DNA from: Candidatus Neomarinimicrobiota bacterium
GTDB taxonomy: Bacteria > Fidelibacterota > Marinisomatia > Marinisomatales > S15-B10
Assembly: GCA_012964825.1 (NCBI GenBank)
Contig: DTTI01000042.1
Coordinates: 1 to 64,000, forward strand
Length of the DNA: 64,000 nt
Direction: 5' to 3'
Part shown: in pieces, positions 8,862-18,250 of the stretch
Layout: the number at the start of each line of letters is the position of its first letter
Position numbering within the stretch: the first letter of the stretch is position 1
The notes under the pieces: generated by a model
What the model was told of the DNA's origin: nothing
Database searches by the model: none
The model's input: only the letters and a program-made list of their open reading frames with translations
Made by a program: the position numbers and the translations under genes

Positions 8862-10232
8862 CCTAGCTGATTTAGGAAACTTTCCGGCAGTTAGCAGCCA
8901 AAGAATAGATAAAATGAGCCCCGGATAAAATGGCTCAATATCCAAGGGGTATTTACTCTCCTTAAACCAAAAAAGAAACCACGCCAAATTTAGAGCGGTT
9001 GAGAATATCATCATTGCCGGAACGGCTGGGATCGGTTTCTTTTGCCAAAAGGTTGTAAGAAAAGGGATAAGAAGCCCTGGTATTACCACGCTCCCGAGAG
9101 AATACCACAACTCTATCACTGATGGTAAGAGCCAAGCTAACAGCAGAGAAAAAGCCGCAGTAAAGGGAAGTCCCAGTTTAACCCACGCTACTTCATTCCC
9201 TGACCTTTTCAGCCGCCAAAGGATATCCCTTCCAAAGGTTATAGCGCTGATGAAACCGAAAGAGTCGATAGTGGACATGATAGTGGCCAGCAGTCCCGCA
9301 AAAAAGAGGCCTTTTATAACGGGCGGAAGGACAGTCAAGCCCAGGGCGGGCAATGCCAAGGCGGCCTCTGATCCTTCAGGTAAAAGTAAGCGGCTGTAGA
9401 GCCCAGCTGAGACAGTAAGAAAATCGAATACCACCCAAAACCCAATAGAGACGAGAATTCCTTTTTTTGCAATGACCGGAGATTCAGCCGCCGCGCACCG
9501 CTGGTAGAAGCCGGGATCCACGAATGTCCAAAGTGCGATAAAAAACCAGACGAGAATGTACTGTTTCGATTTGCCTCCGTGCCATGTGAGGTGCAATTCA
9601 GGTAGACCTTCCCGTAGTGCCTGAAAGCCACCATAATTCTGAAAACAGATGAAGACAAGCAAAGCGAATCCGGTAAACATGAGCCCAAACTGGAGAACAT
9701 CCGTTCTTACCACCGATCGGAAGCCGCCATTGTAAACATAGATTAGACTAATTCCTGTAGCCAGGAGAAGAGCGGGGAACAGGGAGATATCAAAGAGATA
9801 GGTTAGGAGGAGCGCGCAACTTAGGATGTACGGCGCTGGTGTGGTCAATATCGTTATGAGCCCCGCACCAATAAGGCCGGCTGTTTCACCGTAGTATTGG
9901 CGGAGTCTGTCGGGTATGGTGGCAAAATGGTCTTCTCTGATTCTTTCCGCCAGAAAAAGGGCAAAGAGGAGTGCAAAGATATAATAGGGCAGTCCTAGAA
10001 CAACCCAGTTTGAAATACCGTGAAGATAGGTGAATTCCCCCACGCCCAGTATACCACCATACCATGTGGCCACCACTGATGCGGTGAAGGGGATGAGCGT
10101 TATCCGCCGGCCGGCCAGAAGGTAGTGTGAATTGCCTGCTTTCTTCCTATTCTTGAAAAGACCCAGCGCCAGCACTGCCGTCCCGTAGAGCAAAATGATA
10201 GCGATGTCGATGGGATGTAGGGAAGGATTCAA
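8853..10232 (-). CDS. Sodium:solute symporter family (SSS) permease
   Basis: 459 residues with about 12-13 hydrophobic helices. TVIT-type landmarks include HYLLAGRRITLIPFTAS, ASVVATWYGGILGVGEF, VYNGGFRSVVRTDVLQFG and LATIMSTIDSFGFISA, which fit the LeuT-fold SSS family. The start appears to be TTG, overlapping the stop of thiamine pyrophosphokinase (TTGA), so the two are translationally coupled. This pairing makes uptake of thiamine or a thiamine precursor a reasonable guess, but SSS substrates vary widely (sugars, amino acids, vitamins) and nothing in the sequence settles it. The 3' end overlaps the aldolase gene. Confidence 0.88.
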   Translation of the reverse strand: MNPSLHPIDIAIILLYGTAVLALGLFKNRKKAGNSHYLLAGRRITLIPFTASVVATWYGGILGVGEFTYLHGISNWVVLGLPYYIFALLFALFLAERIREDHFATIPDRLRQYYGETAGLIGAGLITILTTPAPYILSCALLLTYLFDISLFPALLLATGISLIYVYNGGFRSVVRTDVLQFGLMFTGFALLVFICFQNYGGFQALREGLPELHLTWHGGKSKQYILVWFFIALWTFVDPGFYQRCAAAESPVIAKKGILVSIGFWVVFDFLTVSAGLYSRLLLPEGSEAALALPALGLTVLPPVIKGLFFAGLLATIMSTIDSFGFISAITFGRDILWRLKRSGNEVAWVKLGLPFTAAFSLLLAWLLPSVIELWYSLGSVVIPGLLIPFLTTFWQKKPIPAVPAMMIFSTALNLAWFLFWFKESKYPLDIEPFYPGLILSILWLLTAGKFPKSARLS

Positions 10233-10885
10233 TCGATGTGGCCGATGAAGAGGAAAAGAGTGCCGCCTGACACCTCCAGGGACAACTGTCCGTTCTCCAC
10301 CTGATTGCTGATGCCGTGACCGCTGGTTTTCAGCTGTTCACTGATGAGAGGGTATATCAAACCATTAGTGGACACAACCGGCTTTTCCGATGCCGCAATG
10401 AGAGAGACAGTGGCTCCCGGCTCGCAATCAAAACTCTCATCTCCTGTTACATGATGGATGGTACCGTAATCGGTGACGGCTATCAGTTTCAACCTGTTGC
10501 TGTAGTCTGCCAAGGTAGCAAAGTTCGCCATCATGTGATCTTCCCTCATCCCGGAAAGACCAAGGAGTGTGGCAGAAGAGACGTTTTTCCCTACACACCA
10601 GTCCAGCACTTTCTCCAGGTCAGTGTTGAGTTGACTGGTCATGGCAATCATTTCACTTTCAGGTGGAATATGAGCTTCATCCATGGAATCCATATCCCCG
10701 ATGACAACATCTGGGGTTCGGCCCAGGTTCACTGCGGCCGTGGCGGCGCCATCGGCGCAAATCAGTGTGCCGGCGTTATTGAGTATGGATAAGGGATGGT
10801 GATGAGAGGGAGGTTCACCATTGGCGAGAACGACAACGGGTTCAAAGAGACTGTTCTCTATTCCTCCCACGGCGTGCCGAGCCAT
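10229..10885 (-). CDS. thiN: Thiamine pyrophosphokinase
   Basis: 218 residues of the thiamine pyrophosphokinase family, which converts thiamine and ATP to thiamine diphosphate. Landmarks: VVVLANGE, ICADGAATAA, PDVVIGDMDSM with the metal-binding Asp pair, QLNTDLEKVLDW and LLGLSGMREDHMMAN. The C-terminal beta domain is shortish but complete. Its start lies 28 bases inside the end of the M61 peptidase gene. The conserved fold begins near residue 16, so a later non-ATG start is possible. Thiamine diphosphate is the cofactor of the E1 enzyme encoded at the right end of this window. Confidence 0.9.
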   Translation of the reverse strand: MARHAVGGIENSLFEPVVVLANGEPPSHHHPLSILNNAGTLICADGAATAAVNLGRTPDVVIGDMDSMDEAHIPPESEMIAMTSQLNTDLEKVLDWCVGKNVSSATLLGLSGMREDHMMANFATLADYSNRLKLIAVTDYGTIHHVTGDESFDCEPGATVSLIAASEKPVVSTNGLIYPLISEQLKTSGHGISNQVENGQLSLEVSGGTLFLFIGHID

Positions 10886-12684
10886 CCCTCGAAAAGTTGT
10901 TTCTGATCATCACTGGGTGTTTCAATCTTTTTGATGACAAAGCTATCGTGAGGCGGTCCCGATGCAATCATTGTGATTGTTTGCATTAGCCCTTCCCGGG
11001 ATATAAGAAGCTCGGCCTTATTGCCTATTGATATGTCTTTGAGGCGATCAGTGAGTGTTTTCGCTGACACTCTTGTACCGTTTACAGCCACAATTTCATC
11101 ATTCACATTGAGACCGCCTGTATAAGATGGAGTGCCGGCGTAGACTTTGCTTACAATGGGGTTTCTTTCCCCACTCGTCTCAAATCCATAGAAAGAAGTT
11201 GAATCTGTCACTCCTTCTCCGTATTTGCGTTCAAGGATACATCCCACTGTTTCAAGTGTTGAATTATAGTCCACTTCTTTGGTTGTATCTACATATTGCC
11301 AAACATCATCCAATTTTCGGTCGGCCACATTTTCGCAAATAGTCCTGAATTCCTTTGAGGTAAAGCCTTTAGACGGATCATTTTCGTACCGCCTGTTGAG
11401 TTCTTGAAAAACCTGATCCAGAGAATTTTTCCCATTGGTATTGGTATTGATGGCAAGATCAAGTATTAGCCCGGTAACAGCCCCTTTGGAATAGTAAGAG
11501 ATCATCACATTGTGGGATTCTTCATTGCGTCGGTAATTTTTTATCCAGGTATCGAAACTGGATTCCACGGCGGATTGGACCAGTCTCCCAGGTGCTGTTT
11601 CTACACTCCTGATATCCCGACCAACAAACTTGAAATAGCCTTCAACGTCAACTATGCCTGATCTCAATAGCAAGAGATTGTCGTAATAGCTAGTTATCCC
11701 TTCTGCGATCCAAAGGTCTGCAGTGTAATTTTCATTGTCGTAATCGAATGGGCCAAGAGCTATGGGGCGAATGCGCTTCACGTTCCATGTGTGAAAATAT
11801 TCGTGGGCTACCGTGGAGAGAAAACGCTGGTAACGATTATTATTTGAGAAAATCCACCTATCTGCCTGAATGGTGGTGGAGTTGAGGTGTTCAAGACCGC
11901 CCCCCAGGCCGTCCAGCATGAGGATGAAGAAAACGTAGCCATCATATGGAAGTTTTCCGAAGATTTCTACAGTAGCATTAACAATTTTATTGAAATCATC
12001 TTTCAGCCGATCTTTATCCACATTACCTTGCCCGTAAAGAGCAATTTCGTGAGGTATCCCTTTCACTTTAAAAGTGAGCACATCATGATTACCAATGAGG
12101 AAAGGTGAATCAGCCAATACGTCGTAATCAGGAAACGCAAATGTATTTCGCTTACCCTTCACTTTGGGAAGCCCAGTGGAGATTTTCCGCCAACCCCGGA
12201 AGGGTGTCACCTTTACTTCTCCATGCTCCTTTTCACGACCGACCACATAAAGGAAAACAGATGTCCCGTTTAAATAACCTCTGGAGTCACTCAGATAACT
12301 TGTCCTTACTGACTGATCATAAGCATATATACGATACATGATGCTAAACTCTTTGTAGTAGCCTGTCTTCACCTCCCAGGTGTTTTTGTCTATCTTTTCC
12401 ACATTCAGTTGTTGTGTTCCAGCATATGCGCGTACCCTGGGGATGTGGCGGGCAAATTCCCGCACCAGGTAAGATCCAGGTGTCCAAACAGGCATTTTCA
12501 GCTGAACAGTTTTTTTAGTGTTGCCGGTTACTGTCATTTCCACTTCATAGTAATGAGTGTGAGGTTCAGGCATAGATAGATTGTATTGGATCATGGCATC
12601 ATTCTTACCCGTTTCGGCCCCTAAAATATTGACTACAGCCGAAAAATAAATTATCCAGGTTTTTGATTTTATTTTACCGCTCAC
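10858..12684 (-). CDS. M61-family metallopeptidase with PDZ domain
   Basis: 608 residues from a GTG start. The N-terminus (KIKSKTWIIYFSAVVNILGA) looks like a signal peptide, followed by an M61 N-terminal beta domain. The catalytic zinc site is AHEYFHTWNVKRIRP near residue 293 (HExxH), with AEGITSYYDNL about 40 residues later supplying the third ligand. A PDZ domain follows around residues 490-580 (GGLNVNDEIVAVNGTRVSAK). The glycyl aminopeptidase-like M61 family cleaves peptides in the periplasm or outside. An alternative ATG at 12594 would remove the signal. It heads a three-gene minus-strand unit with thiN and the symporter. Confidence 0.93.
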   Translation of the reverse strand: MSGKIKSKTWIIYFSAVVNILGAETGKNDAMIQYNLSMPEPHTHYYEVEMTVTGNTKKTVQLKMPVWTPGSYLVREFARHIPRVRAYAGTQQLNVEKIDKNTWEVKTGYYKEFSIMYRIYAYDQSVRTSYLSDSRGYLNGTSVFLYVVGREKEHGEVKVTPFRGWRKISTGLPKVKGKRNTFAFPDYDVLADSPFLIGNHDVLTFKVKGIPHEIALYGQGNVDKDRLKDDFNKIVNATVEIFGKLPYDGYVFFILMLDGLGGGLEHLNSTTIQADRWIFSNNNRYQRFLSTVAHEYFHTWNVKRIRPIALGPFDYDNENYTADLWIAEGITSYYDNLLLLRSGIVDVEGYFKFVGRDIRSVETAPGRLVQSAVESSFDTWIKNYRRNEESHNVMISYYSKGAVTGLILDLAINTNTNGKNSLDQVFQELNRRYENDPSKGFTSKEFRTICENVADRKLDDVWQYVDTTKEVDYNSTLETVGCILERKYGEGVTDSTSFYGFETSGERNPIVSKVYAGTPSYTGGLNVNDEIVAVNGTRVSAKTLTDRLKDISIGNKAELLISREGLMQTITMIASGPPHDSFVIKKIETPSDDQKQLFEGWLGTPWEE

Positions 12685-12873
12685 TTTTGATTAAAAGATG
12701 TTTGTGAAAATACAAACTGTCAGCCATTTTGATAACAGGTGAATAATTGATTGGCATTTATGATTTACCGACTGAAGGCTGATCAACATTTAGCTAAAGT
12801 GTGAAAAGACCTTAAATTGGAAATAGCTTCCGAGAATTTTTTCATCATTGGAAGGAAGCCTTAATGAAATATT

Positions 12874-15297
12874 ATGAACAACCCTAGAACAGAATCTTTC
12901 GATCACCCGTTTCGCAGTTGGTTTATCAGGCAGAGTATGAAGAATTCCAAACGGACCATCCGGGTAATGGTACTTTTATCTCTGGTTCTCATTACGGGCT
13001 TGAGTGGCAACCTCCTCTTGGTTTTTAAATGGGTGGGAGAATGGGTTTTACCTGATGAGACGGCAGCCTGGGTATTCCCCTCATCTTATGATCGTTTCGC
13101 GGAAAACCTGCCCCATTTTGTTTTTGATGAAGATGTGATGAAAATGCTTCCTCAAACCACCGAAGCCCGTGTTACCTGGGAAAAAGTGAGGGATGAGTTT
13201 GGTAGTACCGATATGGGTTTTATTGCGTTTGGGTTACCAGGGAAATCGATTTTTGATGAGAAACTGCTCGCGTCTCTGTGGGATGCAAGCCGCGCCCTGG
13301 AAGAACTTCCGGAGGTGGATGAAATTATGTCCATATCGACGGCAGATCGAATGGACAGTGACGATGGCTTTCTAGAAATCACCAGTCTTCAGCCATCCAG
13401 GAATCTGACTGCAGAGGAGATTCAGGATATTGAGCAATATCTTGACAAACTTTCCAGCATGAAGAAGCGTATGGTGGGGCGTCATGGTGATTATGTAAAT
13501 ATTATTATCAAGCCCAAAACAGATATAGAAAATAATATCTTGCGGGACAACATGGTGGAGATTGCAGAAAGGTATCTGGGCGATTACGAAATCCATTACG
13601 GTGGTACACCTTATCTTTTCGGAACTCTCCCGACACTCATTCTGGAAGATGTTTTGATACTGATGATTCTAGGCATCGGGGTTCTGATTACTGTCCTAGC
13701 TGTCAACTTTCGCAGCGCAAACGCCGTCAAACTGGTCTGGGGAGTGATTGTCATTTCCCTTGTTTCCATGATGGGTTTCATGGGTTGGATTGTGACTTTG
13801 ACCGGTTCGGAAAAATTTCATTTCACTATGGTGAACTCTTCTATGCCGATTATTTTGATGACAATCGCCGCAGCAGATGGAGTCCACATTCTGACAAAGT
13901 TTCTACGGGAATTGAGGAAGCAAAAGGATGTAGAGAAGGCTGTCTTCACAACCATGGACAATCTCCTGTTACCAGTCTTTCTGACGAGCCTGACCACAAT
14001 CGTTGCTTTCCTCTCTTTGATCTTTGCACCTATCGAACAGTTCATCGGTTACGGTATCACTATTTCGCTCGGTATTACCTGGGCATGGCTTTTGTCTTCC
14101 CTTTTTCTCCCAGCCATGATAATACGTCACGAATGGGACTTGCAGTCTAAGGCGATCACGCATCTGAGTCCCATTGAGAGAATAGTAAATGTGTATGGAA
14201 GGCTTGTTATCCGCTATCAGAAGGTAATTCTGGCGCTTGGAAGTGGGATAGTTTTAGTGGCGTCAATTGGGATATTGCTAGTGGAAGTGGAAGTGGATTT
14301 TACCAAGTTTTTCAAACCGGGTACTGAAATACGTGATAGTATCGATTTCATGAACCAGGAAATGGCTGGCGTGATGGATATCGATATCAGGTTCGAAGGA
14401 GATTTGAAGTCTCCTGATGTTTTAAATAAAGTACAGACCATTCAGGCGTTTGTTGATTCGCATCCGAGTGTACACTCAACATTCTCCATCGTGGATGTTA
14501 TCAAGCAGATGCACCGCACAGTTATGGATGATGACCGGGCATTTGAGACCATCCCGGAAACGAGGGGGAAGGTGAATAACCTTTTTACGCTTTATTCCAT
14601 GTCTGGTGATCCAGATGATTTCAGTTCCCTGGTTGATTATGACTATCATACTGGCCTTATGACAGCACTCTTGGGGAGTATTTCCACGACCATGGTTATC
14701 GAGTTTGTCAATGATACTGAAAAAGAGATTCAGTTAATCGCCGAGAATGATATCAAGACAACCATAACGGGACTTCTAATCATTCTTCGCGAACTGGTAG
14801 ACCTAGTTATAAGATCATCCATAATCAGTATATTAGTTTCGATTATTATGATCTTTCTAATTTCCTGGATCTTTTTCAAGAACGGGTTATGGGCGTTGCT
14901 ATCTGTCACACCCCTTGTGTCAGCGGTTATCTTGAATTTTGGTTTGATGGGTCTGTTCGGTGTAGAACTTTCCCATATCACGGCAATTCTCTCTGCCATC
15001 ATCATTGGTGTCGGTGTCGATTTTGCCCTCCACTATATTGCGCAGTACCGAAATATTTCAAGAAGCGGTATTTCCTCAGATGAACTCACGCGTGAAGTTG
15101 TGGAAGATGTAGGCTATCCTATCATCTTGGACGCTGCATCCAATATGGGGTTTGGCGCTCTGTTGTTTTCGTCTTTTATTCCTGTTCAGTATATAGGTGG
15201 GTTACTCATTTTTGCCATGATATCCACATCCATAGGGACATTGACTATATTGGCGGTCATTTCAGAAATGTTAAAATCAAGATTGATGAAAGTTTAG
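12874..15297 (+). CDS. RND-superfamily (MMPL-type) transporter
   Basis: 807 residues in two similar halves. Each has one N-terminal membrane helix, a large periplasmic loop and a five-helix bundle (first bundle near residues 250-430, second near 635-800). SMPIILMTIAAADGVHILTKF and AIIIGVGVDFALHYIAQY carry the acidic residues expected in the proton-relay helices. This hydrophobe-exporter (HpnN/MMPL-like) branch moves lipids or other apolar compounds. It starts a four-gene plus-strand cluster with two LolA-like proteins and a barrel, which suggests inner-to-outer membrane lipid traffic. The substrate is unknown. GGAAGGAAG lies about 15 bases upstream. Confidence 0.92.
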   Translation: MNNPRTESFDHPFRSWFIRQSMKNSKRTIRVMVLLSLVLITGLSGNLLLVFKWVGEWVLPDETAAWVFPSSYDRFAENLPHFVFDEDVMKMLPQTTEARVTWEKVRDEFGSTDMGFIAFGLPGKSIFDEKLLASLWDASRALEELPEVDEIMSISTADRMDSDDGFLEITSLQPSRNLTAEEIQDIEQYLDKLSSMKKRMVGRHGDYVNIIIKPKTDIENNILRDNMVEIAERYLGDYEIHYGGTPYLFGTLPTLILEDVLILMILGIGVLITVLAVNFRSANAVKLVWGVIVISLVSMMGFMGWIVTLTGSEKFHFTMVNSSMPIILMTIAAADGVHILTKFLRELRKQKDVEKAVFTTMDNLLLPVFLTSLTTIVAFLSLIFAPIEQFIGYGITISLGITWAWLLSSLFLPAMIIRHEWDLQSKAITHLSPIERIVNVYGRLVIRYQKVILALGSGIVLVASIGILLVEVEVDFTKFFKPGTEIRDSIDFMNQEMAGVMDIDIRFEGDLKSPDVLNKVQTIQAFVDSHPSVHSTFSIVDVIKQMHRTVMDDDRAFETIPETRGKVNNLFTLYSMSGDPDDFSSLVDYDYHTGLMTALLGSISTTMVIEFVNDTEKEIQLIAENDIKTTITGLLIILRELVDLVIRSSIISILVSIIMIFLISWIFFKNGLWALLSVTPLVSAVILNFGLMGLFGVELSHITAILSAIIIGVGVDFALHYIAQYRNISRSGISSDELTREVVEDVGYPIILDAASNMGFGALLFSSFIPVQYIGGLLIFAMISTSIGTLTILAVISEMLKSRLMKV

Positions 15298-15301
15298 TAG
15301 A

Positions 15302-16054
15302 ATGATCGTGAGGGAAATACTTTTGATTCTGCTATTGCTTTCAGTCCTCCAGGGACAATCCGGCTATGATATTGCCAAGATGATGAATGAACGTAAACAG
15401 CCCAAAGATATGACCTCCAAGATGACAATGGTTCTGACCAATTCCAAAGGTAAGACACGCACATCTACCATTTTCTCCCAATTGGTTGGCGGAGGAAAGA
15501 AGCAGATCCTTTGGTTTCTGGCTCCAGCGGATGATAAGGGAGTAGCTTTTTTGAAAATCGAGCATGATGATATGGATGATGAAATGCGCATGTGGCTTCC
15601 GGCTTTCAATAAGATTCGCCGAATCTCATCAAAAAAGAAGGGAGATTCCTTCATGGGCTCCGATCTCAGTTATGAAGATATGACCAGCAGGGAGCTTGAA
15701 GAGAATGAATTCGTTCGTCTTGATGATGACGTAGTGGACGGAAAAGAGTGCTATATGTTGGAAGTAATGCCGAAACCTGAAGCCAAGTCTACTTATTCCA
15801 AACATACGACCTGGGTTGAGAAAGCAACACTATTGTTGGTGAAAGAAGAATCGTACGACCGAAAAGGATATTTGAAGAAGACCAAGGTTTTTAACACCGG
15901 CAAGATGGGGAAGTACAATATTATGACCGGCATTTTTGTTAAGGATGTTCAGAAAGAGCACAGCACGAGAGTGACGTTTGATGAAATCCAGTTGGATACC
16001 GGCCTAAGGGAGGGTCTTTTCCATGAGAAGAATCTTAAGCGGATGCCGCGATAG
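15302..16054 (+). CDS. LolA-like outer-membrane lipoprotein-sorting protein
   Basis: 250 residues with a signal peptide (REILLILLLLSVLQGQ) and a LolA/LolB-like concave-sheet domain. Landmarks include SYEDMTSRELEENEF, DRKGYLKKTKVF and the FMGSDLSYEDM block typical of this uncharacterised LolA-like family. It starts four bases after the RND gene stop. In such clusters the protein is thought to carry a lipid across the periplasm for the RND pump; this is inference from association. It is a paralogue of the protein encoded at 17448-18224, sharing the FMGSD block, WVEK and DTGIEDSFF/DTGLREGLF endings. Confidence 0.85.
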   Translation: MIVREILLILLLLSVLQGQSGYDIAKMMNERKQPKDMTSKMTMVLTNSKGKTRTSTIFSQLVGGGKKQILWFLAPADDKGVAFLKIEHDDMDDEMRMWLPAFNKIRRISSKKKGDSFMGSDLSYEDMTSRELEENEFVRLDDDVVDGKECYMLEVMPKPEAKSTYSKHTTWVEKATLLLVKEESYDRKGYLKKTKVFNTGKMGKYNIMTGIFVKDVQKEHSTRVTFDEIQLDTGLREGLFHEKNLKRMPR

Positions 16055-16148
16055 GAACCAAAAGTAATACAAGAAGCACCACCAGTATCTAATAAAAACG
16101 ATCTTGTGTAATGCCAAGGCTCTATTGTCACCAAAACGCTTATTAAGG

Positions 16149-17417
16149 ATGAGATTTGCGCTGTTTCTGCTTCCTGTTGCCGTATCAGCGCAGCTGAATT
16201 ATAGTGGTTCCGTTCATCCAGCTGGTATGTTTCGCTCATCGGATGGCTCTCAGATTTCTCTCCCTTTCCGGATGTCGGAACTGAAGCTGGGTTACACGTT
16301 AGGTAACTTCGATTTCAAAACTAGCAGTTCCCTAGAATACCGTTGGTCTTCTGGAGAAACTGAATTTGATCTGCGAGAGGCTTATGCTGTCTGGTATCCA
16401 TCCTTTGGAGAGGTGAGTGTTGGGAAGCAGATCCATGCTTGGGGTGCCGCTGACGGAAATAATCCTACGGACAATCTCAATGCTTACGACTATTACTATT
16501 TGTTTCTTCCAGGTACTGACCGAAAGATAGGTTCTATTTCTGCAGCAGCGTCGGTTTATATTGGGGCCTGGCAGATTGAGGCCATCATTATCCCTGAGCA
16601 TGAGCCCAATCGTTATACATTTGGCGAGGAGGATTTTCCAATCAAACCCCCGTTCGAGCCGCAAGAATACATCAAAGTAGATGAGCCGCTGGAGTACGGT
16701 GTTCGTGTTCAGACGACGGTGGGAGAGAGCGATTTCTCTGTTTCTTATTTCGAAGGTCACGACAGGGGATTTAGCCTCATGGGGATGAACTATCTCCAAC
16801 TCCAATCCGTTAATATGGTATTGCCGTTACCTCAGTTTGGCTACAGGTCGACGTCTGTTCTTGGGGGTGACTTTGTCACTTTCTTCGGCGATTTGACTCT
16901 CCGGGGCGAGATGGGTTATTTCATGACTGAAAATGAGGATTACGACTGTTGTGCCGCACTGTTAGCGATGCAAGCGGAATATCAGCAATACGTTCTCCAA
17001 GGTGAAGTGACAGGACCTTTCGACATCCAGTTTTCAGGCCAGCTCATAGGCAGTACGGTGTTGAAGGTTGAAGGACTAACTTTTAATCAACCTGACACAT
17101 CCAGAACTGAACTGACGAAAGACAGTTTTGTACCGGGAATGGGAACCCCTTTCGCCATGTTCGCCGAACAGGGTATTATGCTCTCCGCAACGGGTAACCT
17201 GATGGATAACAGCCTTGAGCTTAGAGCTACCACCTTTGTGAACCTTGAGGAGGCGGGGCTGATGGGTGGGTTTGGAGTAGCCTATTCACCTCTTGAGAAC
17301 TGGGAAGTTGAGCTTGGCTTAACTCAGTTTTTTGGTGATGAGGCAGATCCGACCAACCCTTTTACGCAACTGGAAGATTTTTCTCATATCTCCGCAGGCT
17401 TTAAGTTCAGTTTCTAA
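16149..17417 (+). CDS. Outer-membrane beta-barrel protein of the RND/LolA cluster
   Basis: 422 residues with signal peptide MRFALFLLPVAVSA and many alternating strands ending HISAGFKFSF, a C-terminal Phe typical of barrels. REAYAVWYPSFGEVSVGKQ and HAWGAADGNNPTDNLNAYDY resemble DUF1302-like proteins that often accompany MMPL/RND exporters. It could form the outer-membrane end of a transport path for the RND and LolA-like proteins. ATG 16149 is chosen because it begins the signal peptide; a TTG at 16104 in frame has no such support. No enzyme motif is visible. Confidence 0.8.
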   Translation: MRFALFLLPVAVSAQLNYSGSVHPAGMFRSSDGSQISLPFRMSELKLGYTLGNFDFKTSSSLEYRWSSGETEFDLREAYAVWYPSFGEVSVGKQIHAWGAADGNNPTDNLNAYDYYYLFLPGTDRKIGSISAAASVYIGAWQIEAIIIPEHEPNRYTFGEEDFPIKPPFEPQEYIKVDEPLEYGVRVQTTVGESDFSVSYFEGHDRGFSLMGMNYLQLQSVNMVLPLPQFGYRSTSVLGGDFVTFFGDLTLRGEMGYFMTENEDYDCCAALLAMQAEYQQYVLQGEVTGPFDIQFSGQLIGSTVLKVEGLTFNQPDTSRTELTKDSFVPGMGTPFAMFAEQGIMLSATGNLMDNSLELRATTFVNLEEAGLMGGFGVAYSPLENWEVELGLTQFFGDEADPTNPFTQLEDFSHISAGFKFSF

Positions 17418-17447
17418 CTGAAACACTTTACCTTAGTTTTTATAATC

Positions 17448-18224
17448 ATGCTCAGATTGACCAGTTGCCTTTTCATTACTCTTTCCACACTGCAACCGCA
17501 AGTGACGGGGCTCGAGATCATGCAAAAGGTAGACGCACAGCCCGATCCACGAGATGTTGTTTCTAAAACAGTGTTGACACTGACCAAAATAATGGGGGTG
17601 AAGGAGCGCCACCGAAGCCGCGAGATCACAAGATATCAAAAGTACTTTTCAGAGGGAATCTTCCTATCCAAGTCCCTCATCCGCTTCACAAAGCCGGCCG
17701 ATGTGAAAGGTACAAGTCTCCTTATGTGGGAATATCGTGGAAACAACAAGGATAGTGATCAGTGGCTCTACCTGCCGGCACTGAAGAAAACAAAACGGAT
17801 TATTTCCAATCAGAGGAATCAGAGCTTCATGGGATCTGATTTTACTTACCAGGATATGGAGGGACGGGATATTGATGATGACACCTATACGATCCTCGAG
17901 GAGGATGAACTTTTCGGTTCAACATGTTTCAAGGTCGAGGCCATACCATTGAAAAAGAGAACATACTCACGGCGGATTATCTGGGTAGAAAAAGAACGGA
18001 GTATCTTTCGAAAAGTGGAATTCTTTGATAGAAAAGATCAACTCCTGAAAGTGATGACTATTCCTGAAGTCAGAAAAGATGGGGATTACTGGACGATTCT
18101 GAAGATGGTGATGGAGAATATCCAAAAGCCGCACAGAACCATACTGGAAGTTTCCGATGTTCAGTACGACACCGGTATTGAAGACAGCTTTTTCACTGAG
18201 CGGTTTCTTAAGCGCGACAGGTGA
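17448..18224 (+). CDS. Second LolA-like outer-membrane lipoprotein-sorting protein
   Basis: 258 residues with a signal peptide (LRLTSCLFITLSTLQPQVTG) and the same LolA-like fold as the gene at 15302. Shared landmarks are LYLPALKKTKRI (LPAFNKIRRI in the paralogue), NQSFMGSDFTYQDMEGRD and IIWVEKERSIFRKVEFFDRK. The two flank the barrel gene, so each may serve a different step or cargo. This copy keeps a stronger cationic character. It is followed directly by a decayed barrel gene on the same strand. Function in lipid transport is inferred from family and context. Confidence 0.85.
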   Translation: MLRLTSCLFITLSTLQPQVTGLEIMQKVDAQPDPRDVVSKTVLTLTKIMGVKERHRSREITRYQKYFSEGIFLSKSLIRFTKPADVKGTSLLMWEYRGNNKDSDQWLYLPALKKTKRIISNQRNQSFMGSDFTYQDMEGRDIDDDTYTILEEDELFGSTCFKVEAIPLKKRTYSRRIIWVEKERSIFRKVEFFDRKDQLLKVMTIPEVRKDGDYWTILKMVMENIQKPHRTILEVSDVQYDTGIEDSFFTERFLKRDR

Positions 18225-18250
18225 TCATCTATAAAAATATAAGTAGTTGA

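Noticed and set aside
10316-10792. 158-residue plus-strand open frame inside the thiamine pyrophosphokinase gene
   Set aside because: It is the antisense of a well-supported gene and lacks a ribosome site or recognisable domain.
10886-12873. TPP riboswitch upstream of the thiN unit
   Set aside because: No CTGAGA-type thi-box elements were found before the M61 gene or near thiN.
16332-16805. 157-residue minus-strand open frame opposite the barrel gene
   Set aside because: Antisense of a supported gene with signal peptide and barrel periodicity; its composition shows no fold.
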